Shown: positions 43,692 through 53,777, counted from the stretch's first letter. The stretch is 64,000 nucleotides of DNA from Erythrobacter sp. JK5 (GCF_018205975.1 NZ_CP073577.1:1426001-1490000), one strand, 5' to 3'. The notes: generated by a model not told the origin, from the letters alone. Program-made: numbers and translations.

Positions 43692-45356
43692 GTGGCTAAC
43701 CAGAATTCGACCAACCGCTTCGGCACCGCCGAGCGCGATCTCATAGCCCTCGGCATCGCGACCGGGGCGATCATCCTGTTCGTCGCTACCGGCAGCTCGG
43801 TACTGCCCCAGGTCGTGCGGGCGATGCTTGGTGATGGCGACGGCCCGGACAACCTGCTGGTCAACGCTCTGTTGCTCAACATCGCGCTGATTATCTTCGG
43901 ATGGCGCCGCTATCGCCAGCTGACGTTCGAGATAAGCGAACGTCGCAACGCCGAGGCTCAGGCGCGCGAACTCGCTGAAATCGACCCGCTGACCGGCTGC
44001 CTCAATCGCCGCAGCATGGCCGAAGCCACGCAGAAGCTGCGCGAAGACGCGAACGCAAAGGGTCAGGCGATCGCGTTCGTGATGATCGATCTCGATAATT
44101 TCAAACAGATCAATGATATGCACGGCCACAGAGTCGGCGATGCAGTGTTGACGACACTGGCCGAACGCATTTGCTCCCAGCTGCCCGGTCAAGGCAAGCT
44201 GGCCCGGCTCGGCGGTGACGAATTCGCGTTCGTCGTTCCGTACGATGCGAAGGCCCCGGAGCGGGTCGACGATCTTGTGATCCGGCTCTACGAGCGCGTT
44301 ACCGGGCAATTCGAACTCGACGGGATTACCATCGACGCAACGATGTCGATCGGGATCGCTACAGACCACGACGAGCACGGTTTCAATCCGCTCGTGGCGG
44401 ATTCTATTGCGTTGATGCACCGCGCCGACATCGCGATGTATCACGCCAAGAAGCAGGGCAAGAATCGCTTCTTCTGGTTCGAACCCACGATGGAGAACGA
44501 ACTGCGGTTCCGCAACGAGCTGGAATCGGGCATCCGCCGCGGGCTCGCTGAGCGCGAATTCGTGCCCTATTACGAACAGCAGATCGATCTCGAGAGCGGG
44601 GAACTGGTCGGGTTCGAGATGCTGGCGCGCTGGCATTCACCGCAACTGGGCGTGGTCAGCCCCGAAATCTTCATCCCGATCGCAGAGGAAATGGGCCTGA
44701 TCGGCGAGTTGTCGGACCAGCTTATGGCGCGCGCGTTCGTCGACGCAACCGAGTGGGACGAAACGCTGACCCTTTCGATCAACATTTCCCCGGTCCAGCT
44801 GCGCGATCCGTGGTTCGCCCAGAAGCTGCTCAAGCTGCTGGTCAAGCACGGCCTGCCGCCACGCCGGCTCGAGGTCGAGATCACCGAAAGCTGCCTGCAC
44901 TCCAATATCGGCATGGTGCGATCGATGATCACCAGCCTGCGCAATCAGGGCGTGCAGATCAGCCTCGACGATTTCGGCACGGGCTATTCGAGCCTCGAAC
45001 AGCTGCGGACCCTGCCGTTCGACAGGCTCAAGATCGACCGCAGCTTTGTCAGCGAACTGGGCGATCCCGACGGGCGGACCAAGATCGTCGATGCGATCAT
45101 ATCGCTCGGTCGCGGGCTCAACATGCCGATCACTGCCGAAGGGATCGAGGACGAGCACATCCTCGAGACGCTCAAGACCATGGGCAAGCTGAAGGGCCAG
45201 GGCTACCTCTACGGACGTCCCGAAACTGCCGAGCAGGTCCGCGAACGGCTGCGCGCAGAAGGCAAGCTCGCCGAACAGCCAGTCGCGCCCAAGGCGTCGG
45301 AAACCGATTTCGAGGCAGAGATTGCGGCGATGACGCGGCTGCACGCCAGCCAGTAA
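43692..45356 (+). CDS. Membrane-bound GGDEF-EAL protein
   Basis: Two N-terminal membrane segments (LIALGIATGAIILFVATGSSV and LLVNALLLNIALIIFGW) precede a GGDEF domain (DPLTGCLNRRS, DLDNFKQINDMHGH, LARLGGDEFAFVVP) and an EAL domain (GFEMLARWHSPQ, SINISPVQLRD, LDDFGTGYSSL, KIDRSFVSEL, ITAEGIED). GGDEF is intact, so it can probably make cyclic di-GMP; the EAL triplet reads EML, keeping the glutamate, so hydrolysis may persist. A GTG at 43692 is the chosen start; an alternative GTG at 43590 adds 34 residues. Neither has a clear ribosome binding site. Confidence 0.9.
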   Translation: MANQNSTNRFGTAERDLIALGIATGAIILFVATGSSVLPQVVRAMLGDGDGPDNLLVNALLLNIALIIFGWRRYRQLTFEISERRNAEAQARELAEIDPLTGCLNRRSMAEATQKLREDANAKGQAIAFVMIDLDNFKQINDMHGHRVGDAVLTTLAERICSQLPGQGKLARLGGDEFAFVVPYDAKAPERVDDLVIRLYERVTGQFELDGITIDATMSIGIATDHDEHGFNPLVADSIALMHRADIAMYHAKKQGKNRFFWFEPTMENELRFRNELESGIRRGLAEREFVPYYEQQIDLESGELVGFEMLARWHSPQLGVVSPEIFIPIAEEMGLIGELSDQLMARAFVDATEWDETLTLSINISPVQLRDPWFAQKLLKLLVKHGLPPRRLEVEITESCLHSNIGMVRSMITSLRNQGVQISLDDFGTGYSSLEQLRTLPFDRLKIDRSFVSELGDPDGRTKIVDAIISLGRGLNMPITAEGIEDEHILETLKTMGKLKGQGYLYGRPETAEQVRERLRAEGKLAEQPVAPKASETDFEAEIAAMTRLHASQ

Positions 45357-45420
45357 CGCAGCGTCGCCGGGAACGCCGGGGCTGGACGCGGGCGGACGGC
45401 GTGCATAGATGCGCAGCGCG

Positions 45421-46230
45421 ATGCGCATTCCCTTCACCAAGATGCACGGCCTGGGCAACGACTTCGTCGTGCTGGATGCCCGCACGCAGGAACTGCCCCG
45501 GATTTCGGGGTCGATCGCGAAGGCGATTGCGGATCGGCGACAAGGGATCGGCTGCGACCAGCTGATCCTGCTCGAACCGAGCGAAAGCTGCGATTTCCGC
45601 ATGAGGATCTTCAACGCGGATGGCGGCGAAGTCGAAGCGTGCGGCAACGCCGCGCGCGCGGTGGCGCTGCTGCATGGCGAGCCCGCTCGGGTCGAGACCG
45701 CCGGCGGCCAGATCGCATTGTCGCCCGCTGACGGCGGTGCAACGGTCGATATGGGCACGCCCCGGTTCGACTGGGAGGCGATCCCGCTCGCCTACGCGAT
45801 GGACACCGCGGCGATGCCGCTCGCGTGGGAGGAACTCGGCAACCCGATGGCGGTCAATGTCGGCAATCCCCACGCGATCTTTTTCGTGGACGATGCCGAT
45901 GCGGTCGATCTTGCCACGCTCGGCCCGCAGATCGAGCACGATCCGGTGTTCCCCGAGCGTGTGAACGTCAATGTCGCGAGCGTGGTCGGCGAGGATCACC
46001 TCAAGCTGCGCGTGTGGGAGCGTGGCGCAGGGCTCACCCGCGCCTGCGGAACCGGCGCCTGCGCCACCGCTATGGCGGCGATGAAGCGCGGACTGGTCGG
46101 GCGCACGGCCACGGTCACCCTGCCCGGCGGTGACCTCGTGATCGAATGGGACACCGACAACCGCATCCAGATGACCGGCCCAGCGACTGAAGCCTTTCGC
46201 GGCACATTCGAATGGGACGAGTTCGCGTGA
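45421..46230 (+). CDS. dapF: Diaminopimelate epimerase
   Basis: The enzyme converts LL- to meso-diaminopimelate for lysine and peptidoglycan. The two catalytic cysteines are in GGEVEACGNAARAVA and LTRACGTGACATA. The start MRIPFTKMHGLGNDFVVLDA is canonical (ATG 45421; an ATG at 45409 adds four residues). At 269 aa it is of normal size. The start of the methylthiotransferase gene overlaps its stop by four bases (GTGA), and ftsY follows the same way, forming a dapF-mtaB-ftsY operon. Confidence 0.95.
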   Translation: MRIPFTKMHGLGNDFVVLDARTQELPRISGSIAKAIADRRQGIGCDQLILLEPSESCDFRMRIFNADGGEVEACGNAARAVALLHGEPARVETAGGQIALSPADGGATVDMGTPRFDWEAIPLAYAMDTAAMPLAWEELGNPMAVNVGNPHAIFFVDDADAVDLATLGPQIEHDPVFPERVNVNVASVVGEDHLKLRVWERGAGLTRACGTGACATAMAAMKRGLVGRTATVTLPGGDLVIEWDTDNRIQMTGPATEAFRGTFEWDEFA

Positions 46231-47405
46231 GCGCTCCCTCAAAACTCGCGGAAGTCATCTCATTGGGCTGCCGCCTCAATATCGCGGAAAGCGAGCGGAT
46301 GCGCGCGATGCTCGCCGAGGCGGGCGATGTGGTGGTGGTCAATTCCTGCGCGGTCACCAGCGAAGCGGTGCGCCAGACCCGGCAGGCGATCCGCAAGGCC
46401 CGCCGCGCGCGGCCCGATGCGCGGCTGCTGGTCACCGGCTGCGCCGCCGATATCGAGCGCGACGAGCTCGGCGCGATGCCCGAAGTCGACGGGCTGATCG
46501 CCAACGAACGCAAGCTCGATCCGCGCGCGTGGAATATCCCGGCGGCCTCGGCACCCCTCGCCCCGACCAAGACCCGCGCCTTCATCGCGGTCCAGAACGG
46601 CTGCGACCACGCCTGCACCTTCTGCGTGATCCCGCAGGGGCGCGGAGTCAGCCGTTCGCTGCCGGTTGCCGAGGTGCTACGCGAGGTCGATCAGCATCTC
46701 GATCACGGCGCGAAGGAAGTGGTGCTGACCGGGGTCGACTTGACGTCATGGGGTCACGATCTGCCCGAGATGCCGCCGCTCGGTGCGCTGGTCGCCGCGA
46801 TCCTCGATGCGTTCCCCGCCCTCGCCCGGCTGCGCCTCTCGTCGCTAGACGGAATCGAGATCGACGAGGCGCTGCTCGAACTAATCGCGAGCGAAGAGCG
46901 CGTGATGCCGCACCTCCACCTCTCGCTCCAGCATGGCGCGGACCTGATCCTCAAGCGCATGAAGCGCCGCCACAGTCGCGCCGATGCGATCGACCTGGTG
47001 CAGCGCCTCAAGGCCCGCCGCCCCGAAATCGCCGTAGGCGCGGACCTGATGGCGGGCTTTCCGACCGAGAGCGCCACGCATCACGCCGACAATCTCTCGA
47101 TCATCCGCGAGCTAGATATCGTCCACGGCCACATTTTCCCGTTTTCGCCTCGCCCAAGCACACCCGCCGCGCGCATGCCGCAGCTCGACCGCGCGCTTAT
47201 CAAGGCCCGCGCCGCGGAATTACGCGCCGCCGTCGCCGAAGTGCGCATCAGGTGGCTCGCCAGCCTTGTGGGCGAAACGCACCGCATCCTCGCCGAACGC
47301 GATGGCAGCGGCTACACGCCGCATTACGCCCGCGTCGCGCTGCCCGAAGGCACCCAGCCGGGCGAAGTCATCGAACTGTCCATCGAGGAAGGCCTGCTCA
47401 AGTGA
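46227..47405 (+). CDS. mtaB: tRNA t6A37 methylthiotransferase MtaB-like
   Basis: A radical SAM enzyme that adds methylthio to t6A at tRNA position 37. N-terminal cluster cysteines are in VISLGCRLNIAESER, VNSCAVTSEA and LVTGCAADIE. The radical SAM motif is NGCDHACTFCVIPQGRG, and a TRAM-like C-terminus follows. Start GTG 46227 overlaps the dapF stop. The length of 392 residues fits MtaB. Distinction from MiaB rests on the overall pattern; RimO-type features are absent. Confidence 0.9.
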   Translation: MSAPSKLAEVISLGCRLNIAESERMRAMLAEAGDVVVVNSCAVTSEAVRQTRQAIRKARRARPDARLLVTGCAADIERDELGAMPEVDGLIANERKLDPRAWNIPAASAPLAPTKTRAFIAVQNGCDHACTFCVIPQGRGVSRSLPVAEVLREVDQHLDHGAKEVVLTGVDLTSWGHDLPEMPPLGALVAAILDAFPALARLRLSSLDGIEIDEALLELIASEERVMPHLHLSLQHGADLILKRMKRRHSRADAIDLVQRLKARRPEIAVGADLMAGFPTESATHHADNLSIIRELDIVHGHIFPFSPRPSTPAARMPQLDRALIKARAAELRAAVAEVRIRWLASLVGETHRILAERDGSGYTPHYARVALPEGTQPGEVIELSIEEGLLK

Positions 47406-48325
47406 ACGAGAAAAGCTGGAGCCAGCGCCTTTTCGGGGGATTCAGCAAGACGTCCGACCGGCTCTCGTCGAACCTCTCCGGCATCGTCAGCACCGCCAAG
47501 CTCGACGATGCGACGCTCGACGATGTCGAGGACGCGCTGATCGTCTCCGATCTCGGCCCCGCCGCCGCTGCGCGCATCCGCGCCAAGCTGGCGGAGAAGC
47601 GCTTTGGCCTGCAGATCACCGAGCAGGAACTGAAGGAAGCGGTGGCCGAAGAAATCGCCGAAATCCTCCGCCCGGTGGCCAAGCCGCTCGAAATTACCGC
47701 CTTCCCCCGCCCGCAGGTGATCCTCGTGATCGGGGTCAACGGCAGCGGCAAGACCACCACCATCGCCAAGCTCGCGCACCTCTTTACCGAGGACGATTAC
47801 GGCGTGCTGCTGGCGGCAGGCGACACGTTCCGCGCCGCGGCCATCGCACAGCTCGCCACCTGGGCCGAGCGCGCCGGTGTGGACCTGGTGCGCGGCCCGG
47901 AAGGCGGCGACCCGGCCTCGATCGTCTTCGACGCGGTCAAGCAGGCCACCGACACCGGGATCGACGCACTGATCGTCGACACCGCCGGGCGGCTGCAGAA
48001 CAAGCGCGAGCTGATGGATGAGCTGGAGAAAATCCGCCGCGTTCTTGGTCGCCTCAATCCCGAGGCCCCGCACGACGTGGTGCTGGTGCTCGATGCCACC
48101 AACGGCCAGAACGCGCTGTCGCAAATCGACGTGTTCAAGGAAGTCGCGGGCGTCACCGGGCTGATCATGACCAAGCTCGATGGCACCGCGCGCGGCGGCG
48201 TGCTGGTCGCGGCGGCCGAGCAATACGGCCTGCCGATCCACGCCATCGGCGTCGGCGAAAAGATGGAAGATTTGCGCCCGTTCGATCCGGATCTTGTTGC
48301 CAGAGTTATCGCCGGTGTTGCTTAG
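47402..48325 (+). CDS. ftsY: Signal recognition particle receptor FtsY
   Basis: The SRP receptor GTPase delivers ribosomes to the membrane. The N domain comprises about 1-95; the G domain has the P-loop LVIGVNGSGKTTTIAKLAH, DTFRAAAIAQLATWAER, VDTAGRLQNKRELMDEL, and TKLDGTARGGVL. Start GTG 47402 overlaps the mtaB stop (GTGA). The acidic A domain of E. coli FtsY is missing, normal for alphaproteobacteria (307 aa). A palindromic repeat follows. Confidence 0.95.
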   Translation: MNEKSWSQRLFGGFSKTSDRLSSNLSGIVSTAKLDDATLDDVEDALIVSDLGPAAAARIRAKLAEKRFGLQITEQELKEAVAEEIAEILRPVAKPLEITAFPRPQVILVIGVNGSGKTTTIAKLAHLFTEDDYGVLLAAGDTFRAAAIAQLATWAERAGVDLVRGPEGGDPASIVFDAVKQATDTGIDALIVDTAGRLQNKRELMDELEKIRRVLGRLNPEAPHDVVLVLDATNGQNALSQIDVFKEVAGVTGLIMTKLDGTARGGVLVAAAEQYGLPIHAIGVGEKMEDLRPFDPDLVARVIAGVA

Positions 48326-48332
48326 CCTTCGA

Positions 48333-48430
48333 CATTGCGAGGAGACGCAGTCGACGAAGCAATCCATCGACCTTACATCCGATGGATAGCGCAGGAGTTG
48401 GATTGCCGCGCGGCTTCGCCGCTCGCAATG
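48333..48430. repeat. Nested palindromic intergenic repeat (REP-like)
   Basis: Outer arms CATTGCGAG (48333-48341) and CTCGCAATG (48422-48430) enclose inner arms GCAATCCA (48359-48366)/TGGATTGC (48399-48406) and ATCCATCG (48362-48369)/CGATGGAT (48380-48387). Repeats with CATTGCGAG ends are common between genes in alphaproteobacteria. Only this copy was found here. Confidence 0.65.
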
Positions 48431-48447
48431 ACGAAATTGAGAGATAG

Positions 48448-49095
48448 ATGAGCACTTCCGAAACCAAGAAAGCCGGCTCCTCCTGGCTTAACGTCGCGGT
48501 CGATTACGGGCCGCTGCTGGTGTTCCTCGCAGTCTATCGCTGGAACGCACCCGACGATCCCAATCCGGCGGGCGAGCTGATGGCGATCATCTACGGCACC
48601 GGCGCGTTCATGGTCGCGGCGGTGACGGCGCTGCTGATTTCCAAATGGCGGCTCGGCAAGGTATCGCCGATGCTGTGGTTTTCGACCGCGCTGATCGTCG
48701 GCTTCGGCGCGCTAACGATCTTTTTCGGCGACCCGGTGTTCGTGCAGTTGAAGCCGACCATCATCTATTCGGTGTTCGGTGTCGCATTGCTGGTCGGCTG
48801 GCGTAAGGGCAGGCCGCTGCTCAAGATCCTGCTCGAAGCTGCGTTCGAGGGCCTGACCGACGAGGGCTGGCTCAAGCTGTCGCGCAACTGGGGCTTCTTC
48901 TTCCTCGTCCTCGCCGCGCTCAACGAAGGGCTGCGCGCCTATCTCACCTTCGAAGGCTGGCTGTGGGCCAAGTTCTGGGTGTTCCTGCCGCTGACCTTCC
49001 TGTTCACCTTCACGCAGATCCCGATGCTGATGAAGCACGGGCTGGATGTCGGCGAGGAAGAAGACGTGCTGAAGGAAGAGCCGCCGACCGGATGA
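48448..49095 (+). CDS. ispZ: Inner-membrane septation protein A (YciB/IspZ family)
   Basis: The 215-residue membrane protein has about five membrane segments, with VDYGPLLVFLAVYRW near the start, LWFSTALIVGFGALTIFFGD, GFFFLVLAALNEGLRA and FWVFLPLTFLFTFTQIPML, which are the family's usual landmarks, including the conserved FGD and the NE of LAALNEGLRA. The role is in cell division and envelope integrity in enterobacteria. Its C-terminal tail is acidic. The next gene converges with no gap. Confidence 0.88.
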   Translation: MSTSETKKAGSSWLNVAVDYGPLLVFLAVYRWNAPDDPNPAGELMAIIYGTGAFMVAAVTALLISKWRLGKVSPMLWFSTALIVGFGALTIFFGDPVFVQLKPTIIYSVFGVALLVGWRKGRPLLKILLEAAFEGLTDEGWLKLSRNWGFFFLVLAALNEGLRAYLTFEGWLWAKFWVFLPLTFLFTFTQIPMLMKHGLDVGEEEDVLKEEPPTG

Positions 49096-49938
49096 CTAGG
49101 CGGGACGACAGAGCTCGTCGCGGTTTCGCACGATGAATTCGTGGACGTGGACCTTGGATTGCTGCTTGCACTCATCCGTATAGAACCACTCCTCGAACGC
49201 TTCCGCAGCAGCCGTTTCCGGACCTTCAAAATCGAAGTACCGTTCCCCTCCGGACTCAAATCCGTCGATGGCAACCGAGTTCACATACATGCGCTGTAAA
49301 TCGTCTTCGTCGTGCAGTTCGTGCACCCATTCGCGCAGGCTTAACTGAAGCGGTTTCATTTTGAACAATCCCAGGAAGCCCGACTGCTTGATCTCGTCAG
49401 CCTGGCGCATCTGCCTTTCAACGTAACGTAGGGTATGCTCATTCGACGCGGTCGTTTTGGGCTCGGTATCCTTGGTGGCCGGATCACGACTGCGGACGAG
49501 ATGTTCGATCAGCCTTTCGCGGCTCGCCGCCCATTTTTCGGGGTCTTGGGAAAGGGGTACGGGCTCGGAGCGACTAGGATCGGAAACGCTTTCGGCCTGT
49601 TCAAGCATCGCGGCAACAAAATACTTGTCCAGCTCATCCCAATGGAATTGCTCGACAACATCAGCCATCATCTGATGCTCGTTCGGGTAATTGTCGATCA
49701 GCTGTGTAAAGCCGCCATTGCTCACTTGGCCCACGATATCTGACCAGAGCATCAGCGTGCGCTGGGCGTCGGTGAGCGACAGATTTCCCGGACTCCCGTA
49801 AAAATTCCATCCCTCGACACCCATCACTTCTGGAACATAAAGAAACGAATCCTCACCCGTTAGCCACCACCCATCGTGGGCAAAGCTGGCGGCTTCTTCA
49901 AATCTAGCATCTGTCATCACCGGGCGGGTTTCCGTCAC
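49096..49938 (-). CDS. DUF4375-like hypothetical protein, 280 aa
   Basis: The start is GTG 49938, preceded by TTGGAGGACAAT, a clear ribosome binding site; an ATG seven codons later is possible. A DUF4375/DMP19-like motif is seen in LMLWSDIVGQVSNGGFTQLIDN. Later parts are charged and aromatic (DELDKYFVAAMLEQAE, FEEWFYTDECKQQSK). It is soluble, without a signal peptide. The function of this family is unknown, though such proteins often look like immunity or element-associated proteins. It is convergent with ispZ. Confidence 0.7.
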   Translation of the reverse strand: MTETRPVMTDARFEEAASFAHDGWWLTGEDSFLYVPEVMGVEGWNFYGSPGNLSLTDAQRTLMLWSDIVGQVSNGGFTQLIDNYPNEHQMMADVVEQFHWDELDKYFVAAMLEQAESVSDPSRSEPVPLSQDPEKWAASRERLIEHLVRSRDPATKDTEPKTTASNEHTLRYVERQMRQADEIKQSGFLGLFKMKPLQLSLREWVHELHDEDDLQRMYVNSVAIDGFESGGERYFDFEGPETAAAEAFEEWFYTDECKQQSKVHVHEFIVRNRDELCRPA

Positions 49939-50160
49939 ATTGTCCTCCAATCTAGCCACACGAACCGTGCTCGCTTCGATTGATCCATTCCCATATGAGC
50001 CGGACCAAGCAAGCATTTTCCTACACGGCAAAACCGCGTCATACTCCGCGCGGCTCTTTGACAATCGCATCTGCGAAACGCGTTTCGAGTTGGAGAAGTG
50101 TCAACTTCGCTTTCTCGGCTCAAGCACCTGAGACATAGACTGAAATCGGCGAAATCCGTG

Positions 50161-50177
50161 CCTGACACCGTGTCAGG
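50161..50177. repeat. Short perfect palindrome
   Basis: CCTGACA (50161-50167) and TGTCAGG (50171-50177) around a three-base centre, in the gap between the 49938 start and the 50208 stop. No T run follows; it could be a weak terminator or a protein-binding site. Confidence 0.4.
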
Positions 50178-50207
50178 TGTGTCAACTTTGCTCCAACCTG
50201 ACCGCGC

Positions 50208-50612
50208 CTAATCGTCCGTCGCCCACTGATCCTGATCCTCGACAGGCTGCGGCAATCGCCCTTCGAGCCAGTCGGCAATCGCGCCCGGTGTCGTTTGGTG
50301 GTCGGAGCATTCAATCACCCAGGACAGGAAATAAGCAGGTCCACCGTTCAGATAAGGCGGCGGCGAAACCGGCATGAAGATCGTCGGAAGCCTGTCATCC
50401 ACTGACAGGTAGTTGAGCACGTGTCCCATCTCTTGCACCGCGTGCCACGCCAGCGGATGGCGAATATCGAGGGAAAATTTGATGTACCAGCCTTGTTCCG
50501 AGTCACCCGTCCCAAAGCCCGCGAATTCGGTCGTATTGACCTGCACCGACGGCACTCGCGAGAGATAGCTCAACAGCTTGTGAAAGCGAGGGTGATGCTT
50601 TGCGAAACTCAC
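50208..50612 (-). CDS. Hypothetical protein downstream of kup
   Basis: The 134-residue protein starts at GTG 50612 with a GGGGG-type site upstream and lies 11 bases after the kup stop, so it may be co-transcribed. It begins SFAKHHPRFHKLLSYLSRVP and contains GWYIKFSLDIRHPLAWHAVQ, GHVLNYLS and YFLSWVIECSD. This is a soluble, mixed alpha/beta pattern; no family is recognised. A longer frame upstream overlaps kup and is unlikely. Confidence 0.6.
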   Translation of the reverse strand: MSFAKHHPRFHKLLSYLSRVPSVQVNTTEFAGFGTGDSEQGWYIKFSLDIRHPLAWHAVQEMGHVLNYLSVDDRLPTIFMPVSPPPYLNGGPAYFLSWVIECSDHQTTPGAIADWLEGRLPQPVEDQDQWATDD

Positions 50613-50622
50613 GGGCAGCCCC

Positions 50623-52548
50623 CTAAATCTCCACCTGGCTCCCCAGCTCCACCACACGGTTGGTCGGCAGCTTGAAGAAGTCCATCGCGCTGGCGCTGTT
50701 CCTCAGCATCCATGCGAAGATTTTCTCGCGCCAGATCGCCATGCCGGGCTTGTCGCTCGCGAGCAGGGTCTGGCGCGAGAGGAAGAAGCTGGTGTGCATC
50801 ATCTCGAACTCGCCGCCACACGCCTGCATCTTTTTCAACCCCTTGGGCACGTCGGTCTCTTCCATGAAGCCGTAATGCAGGATCGCGCGGTAGAACCCGT
50901 CGCCCATGTCGGTGTATTCGCACCTCTTGTCCGGGTCGACATAGGGCTCGTCGGCAATCTCAATCGTCAGGATCACGACGCGCTCATGCAGCACCTTGTT
51001 ATGCTTGATATTGTGCAGCAACGCGGACGGCACGCCGGCCGTGCTCGACGCCATGAAGATCGCGGTCCCGGGCACGCGCAGGGCGGAATTCTTGGCCGAC
51101 TTGGCGAAGATTTCCATCGGAAGCGCGACCTCGCTCATCCGTTCGCGCATCAGCTTGCGCCCGCGCGCCCAGGTGGTGAGCAAGGTGAACGCGATCAGGC
51201 CCACGACCAGCGGGAACCAGCCGCCCTGCGGGACCTTGGTGAGGTTCGCGGCGAAATAGGCTCCGTCGACGATCAGGAACAGCAGCACGACCGGCGCGGC
51301 GTACCACCACTTCCACTTCCACACGCTCACCAGCAGCACCGCCATCAGCAGCGTGTCGATCGTCACCGCGCCCGTCACCGCGATGCCATAGGCGCTGGCG
51401 AGGTTGGAGGAATTCTGGAAGGTCACCACGAGAATGATGACCGCGATCATCAGCGCCCAGTTGACCACCGGAATGTAAATCTGGCCGCCTTCGGTTTCCG
51501 AAGTGTGGAGGATGTTGAGGCGCGGCATGAAGCCCATCTGCACGGCCTGGTGTGTGATCGAGAACGCGCCCGAAATCACAGCCTGGCTGGCGATGAAGGT
51601 GGCGACGGTGGCGAGGCCTACAAGCGGCAGGCGCCATTCCTCGCTGGCGAGCAGGAAGAACGGGTTGCGCACGACCTCGGCGGCCTGTTCGGGCGGCAGC
51701 CCGGCGATCATCGCGCCCTGCCCGAAATAGTTGAGCAGCAGGCACGGCATCACGAAACCGAACCAGCTGAGGCGCATCGGCCCGCGCCCGAAATGCCCCA
51801 TGTCGGAATAGAGCGCTTCCGACCCGGTTACGGCGAGAACGACGGCACCCAGCGCGAGGAATGCCACGACTCCGTCGGTGACGAAGAACATCACCGCGTA
51901 ATAGGGATTGAGGGCCCACAGGATGTCCGGGTTCTGGATGATCTGCCAACCGCCCAGCCCGGCGATCACCGTGAAATAGACGATCATGACCGGCGCAAAC
52001 AACGCGCCGACCTTGGCCGTGCCGCGCGCCTGCAGCATGAACAGGCAGACGAGCAGACCGAGCGCGATCGGGATGACGAAGGGTTGCAGGCCTTCGTCCA
52101 CCACGGTCAGCCCCTCGACTGCGGAGAGCACCGAAATCGCGGGCGTAATCATGCTGTCGCCGTAGAACAGCGAGGTGGCGAACACGCCGAGCAGCACCAC
52201 CAGCCAGCCGTAGCTCGATTTGCCGATGTGGCGTGAGAGCAGCGCGACGAGAGCAAGGCTGCCGCCCTGCCCTTTGTTGTCGGCGCGCATCAGGATGGTC
52301 ACGTACTGGATCGCCACGACGAGCAGCATCGACCAGAAGATCAGGCTGACGACGCCGAGCACATGCATCCGGTCGATCGCGATGTTCGCCGCACCCGAAA
52401 AGGTCTCGCGAAACGCGTAGAGCGGGCTGGTTCCGATATCGCCGAAGACGATACCGATTGCGCCGACCGCCAGCGCAGTTTTGGACGCACTGTGACTATG
52501 GCCCCCGGTGGGAGGCCGATGCGCCGGCGCTGCTGCTTTATCGCTCAT
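50623..52548 (-). CDS. kup: Low-affinity potassium transporter Kup
   Basis: The 641-residue inner-membrane K+/H+ symporter has the family signature [19 protein letters not shown] near the start, about 12 membrane segments ([40 protein letters not shown] and others), and [15 protein letters not shown] cytoplasmic C-terminal domain of about 180 residues follows. The start [20 protein letters not shown] is followed by a His-rich tail. A hypothetical gene lies 11 bases downstream. Confidence 0.95.
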   Translation of the reverse strand: MSDKAAAPAHRPPTGGHSHSASKTALAVGAIGIVFGDIGTSPLYAFRETFSGAANIAIDRMHVLGVVSLIFWSMLLVVAIQYVTILMRADNKGQGGSLALVALLSRHIGKSSYGWLVVLLGVFATSLFYGDSMITPAISVLSAVEGLTVVDEGLQPFVIPIALGLLVCLFMLQARGTAKVGALFAPVMIVYFTVIAGLGGWQIIQNPDILWALNPYYAVMFFVTDGVVAFLALGAVVLAVTGSEALYSDMGHFGRGPMRLSWFGFVMPCLLLNYFGQGAMIAGLPPEQAAEVVRNPFFLLASEEWRLPLVGLATVATFIASQAVISGAFSITHQAVQMGFMPRLNILHTSETEGGQIYIPVVNWALMIAVIILVVTFQNSSNLASAYGIAVTGAVTIDTLLMAVLLVSVWKWKWWYAAPVVLLFLIVDGAYFAANLTKVPQGGWFPLVVGLIAFTLLTTWARGRKLMRERMSEVALPMEIFAKSAKNSALRVPGTAIFMASSTAGVPSALLHNIKHNKVLHERVVILTIEIADEPYVDPDKRCEYTDMGDGFYRAILHYGFMEETDVPKGLKKMQACGGEFEMMHTSFFLSRQTLLASDKPGMAIWREKIFAWMLRNSASAMDFFKLPTNRVVELGSQVEI

Positions 52549-52713
52549 TTATGCGGATTTCCCGTTCATCCGGTACTGCCCTTCTACGAGTGCCCGTTGT
52601 TCGGGCTGGCTCGTCGACCCCCTGCTTGCGAACAGCCGCAAGGTCGCGGCCCCTAGCACCGCAGTTTCGCGGCTGCAATATGACGCTGTGCACGGTATCC
52701 GGCGAACCCGCCA

Positions 52714-53355
52714 CTAGCGCTGCAGCATCGGGGCATTGGCAATCATCTGGTCGAGCCCGGCAACCCGGCGTTCGAGATCGGCGCGCCACGGTGCATCCTC
52801 GGGCGATTTCTCCAGCAGTGCGGCCCAGGTCGCCCGCGCCTCGCGCACTTCGCCGCTACGCAAATAGGCAAAGCCGAGAAAGAATTCGGGCGACGGATTG
52901 GCGGGATCGATCGCGATCGCCCGTTCGTAGGCAAATCGCGCAGCGGGAGTGACGGTGCCATCGGCATGGCCGACCAACGCGATGCCGAGCGCGAGCCAGC
53001 CTTCGAGATGGCGGGGATTGTCGGTCAGTCCCTTCCTCAGCAAGCCCGCCGCATCGCCGAACTGACCGCGCCGTGCAAAGGCATCCGATGTCACGAGATA
53101 ATTGGGTTTGGGCACAGTCTCGTCGAACAGCTGCCGCCGCGCCATGACCATTTCCTCGCCCGATTGCTGGGCGCGTGCCTGCTCCGGTTTCGGGCTTCCG
53201 GGCTGGCCCGGCGATCCCTGCCAGGCATATCCCGCCAGGCCGAACACCAGTGCTGCGGCAAACAGGCTCCACCCTTCGCGCGGCAATCGCAGGACGATCA
53301 CGGCGAGCGCGAGTGCCGCCAGCGCAAGTACGCCAACGATCAGCCAGCCGGTCAT
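52714..53355 (-). CDS. ccmI: Cytochrome c biogenesis TPR protein (CcmI/CycH C-terminal-like)
   Basis: The protein has two N-terminal membrane segments (GWLIVGVLALAALALAVIVL and LFAAALVFGLAGYAW), then TPR-like repeats with FGDAAGLLRKGLTDNPRHLEG and FAYERAIAIDPANPSPEFFL. It holds apocytochrome c during heme attachment. At 213 aa it is short for CcmI. Its start overlaps the ccmH stop by four bases. It is the last gene of the ccm operon, on the minus strand. Confidence 0.85.
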   Translation of the reverse strand: MTGWLIVGVLALAALALAVIVLRLPREGWSLFAAALVFGLAGYAWQGSPGQPGSPKPEQARAQQSGEEMVMARRQLFDETVPKPNYLVTSDAFARRGQFGDAAGLLRKGLTDNPRHLEGWLALGIALVGHADGTVTPAARFAYERAIAIDPANPSPEFFLGFAYLRSGEVREARATWAALLEKSPEDAPWRADLERRVAGLDQMIANAPMLQR

Positions 53356-53777
53356 ACGCCCTCGCCTTCGCTGCGGCGCTTTCCGAGCCGGCGCAACAAT
53401 ACCGTCAGCGCAACCAGCAGCAGCAAGGCCGGGATCGCGAACAGCGGCCAGGTGGTCGCGCTTACTTCCGGGGAGTAGCTGACGTAATCGCCGTAGCGCT
53501 CAACCAGCCACGTACGGATTGCCTCCGGGCTTTCGCCCGCCGCGATCCGGCTGCGCACCTGATGCCGCATGTCTCCTGCCATCGGAGCATCGCTGTCGGC
53601 GATGCTCTGCGACTGGCAGGTCAGGCAGCGGAGTGTCTCCATCAGCTCGAGCGCGCGCGCTTCCTGCGCCGGGTCTTCGAGCTGGGTGTAAGCATAGGGA
53701 GCGGGCGGCAGGTCGTCCTGCGCCGCCAGCGGGAGCGCGGCGCACAACAACGCAATGGCGGCGAGGAAGCGCGTCAT
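53352..53777 (-). CDS. ccmH: Cytochrome c maturation protein CcmH
   Basis: The 141-residue membrane thiol-reductase has a signal peptide (MTRFLAAIALLCAALPLAAQ), the redox motif LRCLTCQSQSIADSDAPMA (CxxC), IRTWLVERYGDYVSYSP, and a C-terminal membrane anchor (WPLFAIPALLLLVALTVLL). It helps reduce apocytochrome c cysteines. It overlaps both neighbours by four bases, so ccmG-ccmH-ccmI are translationally coupled. Confidence 0.93.
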   Translation of the reverse strand: MTRFLAAIALLCAALPLAAQDDLPPAPYAYTQLEDPAQEARALELMETLRCLTCQSQSIADSDAPMAGDMRHQVRSRIAAGESPEAIRTWLVERYGDYVSYSPEVSATTWPLFAIPALLLLVALTVLLRRLGKRRSEGEGV

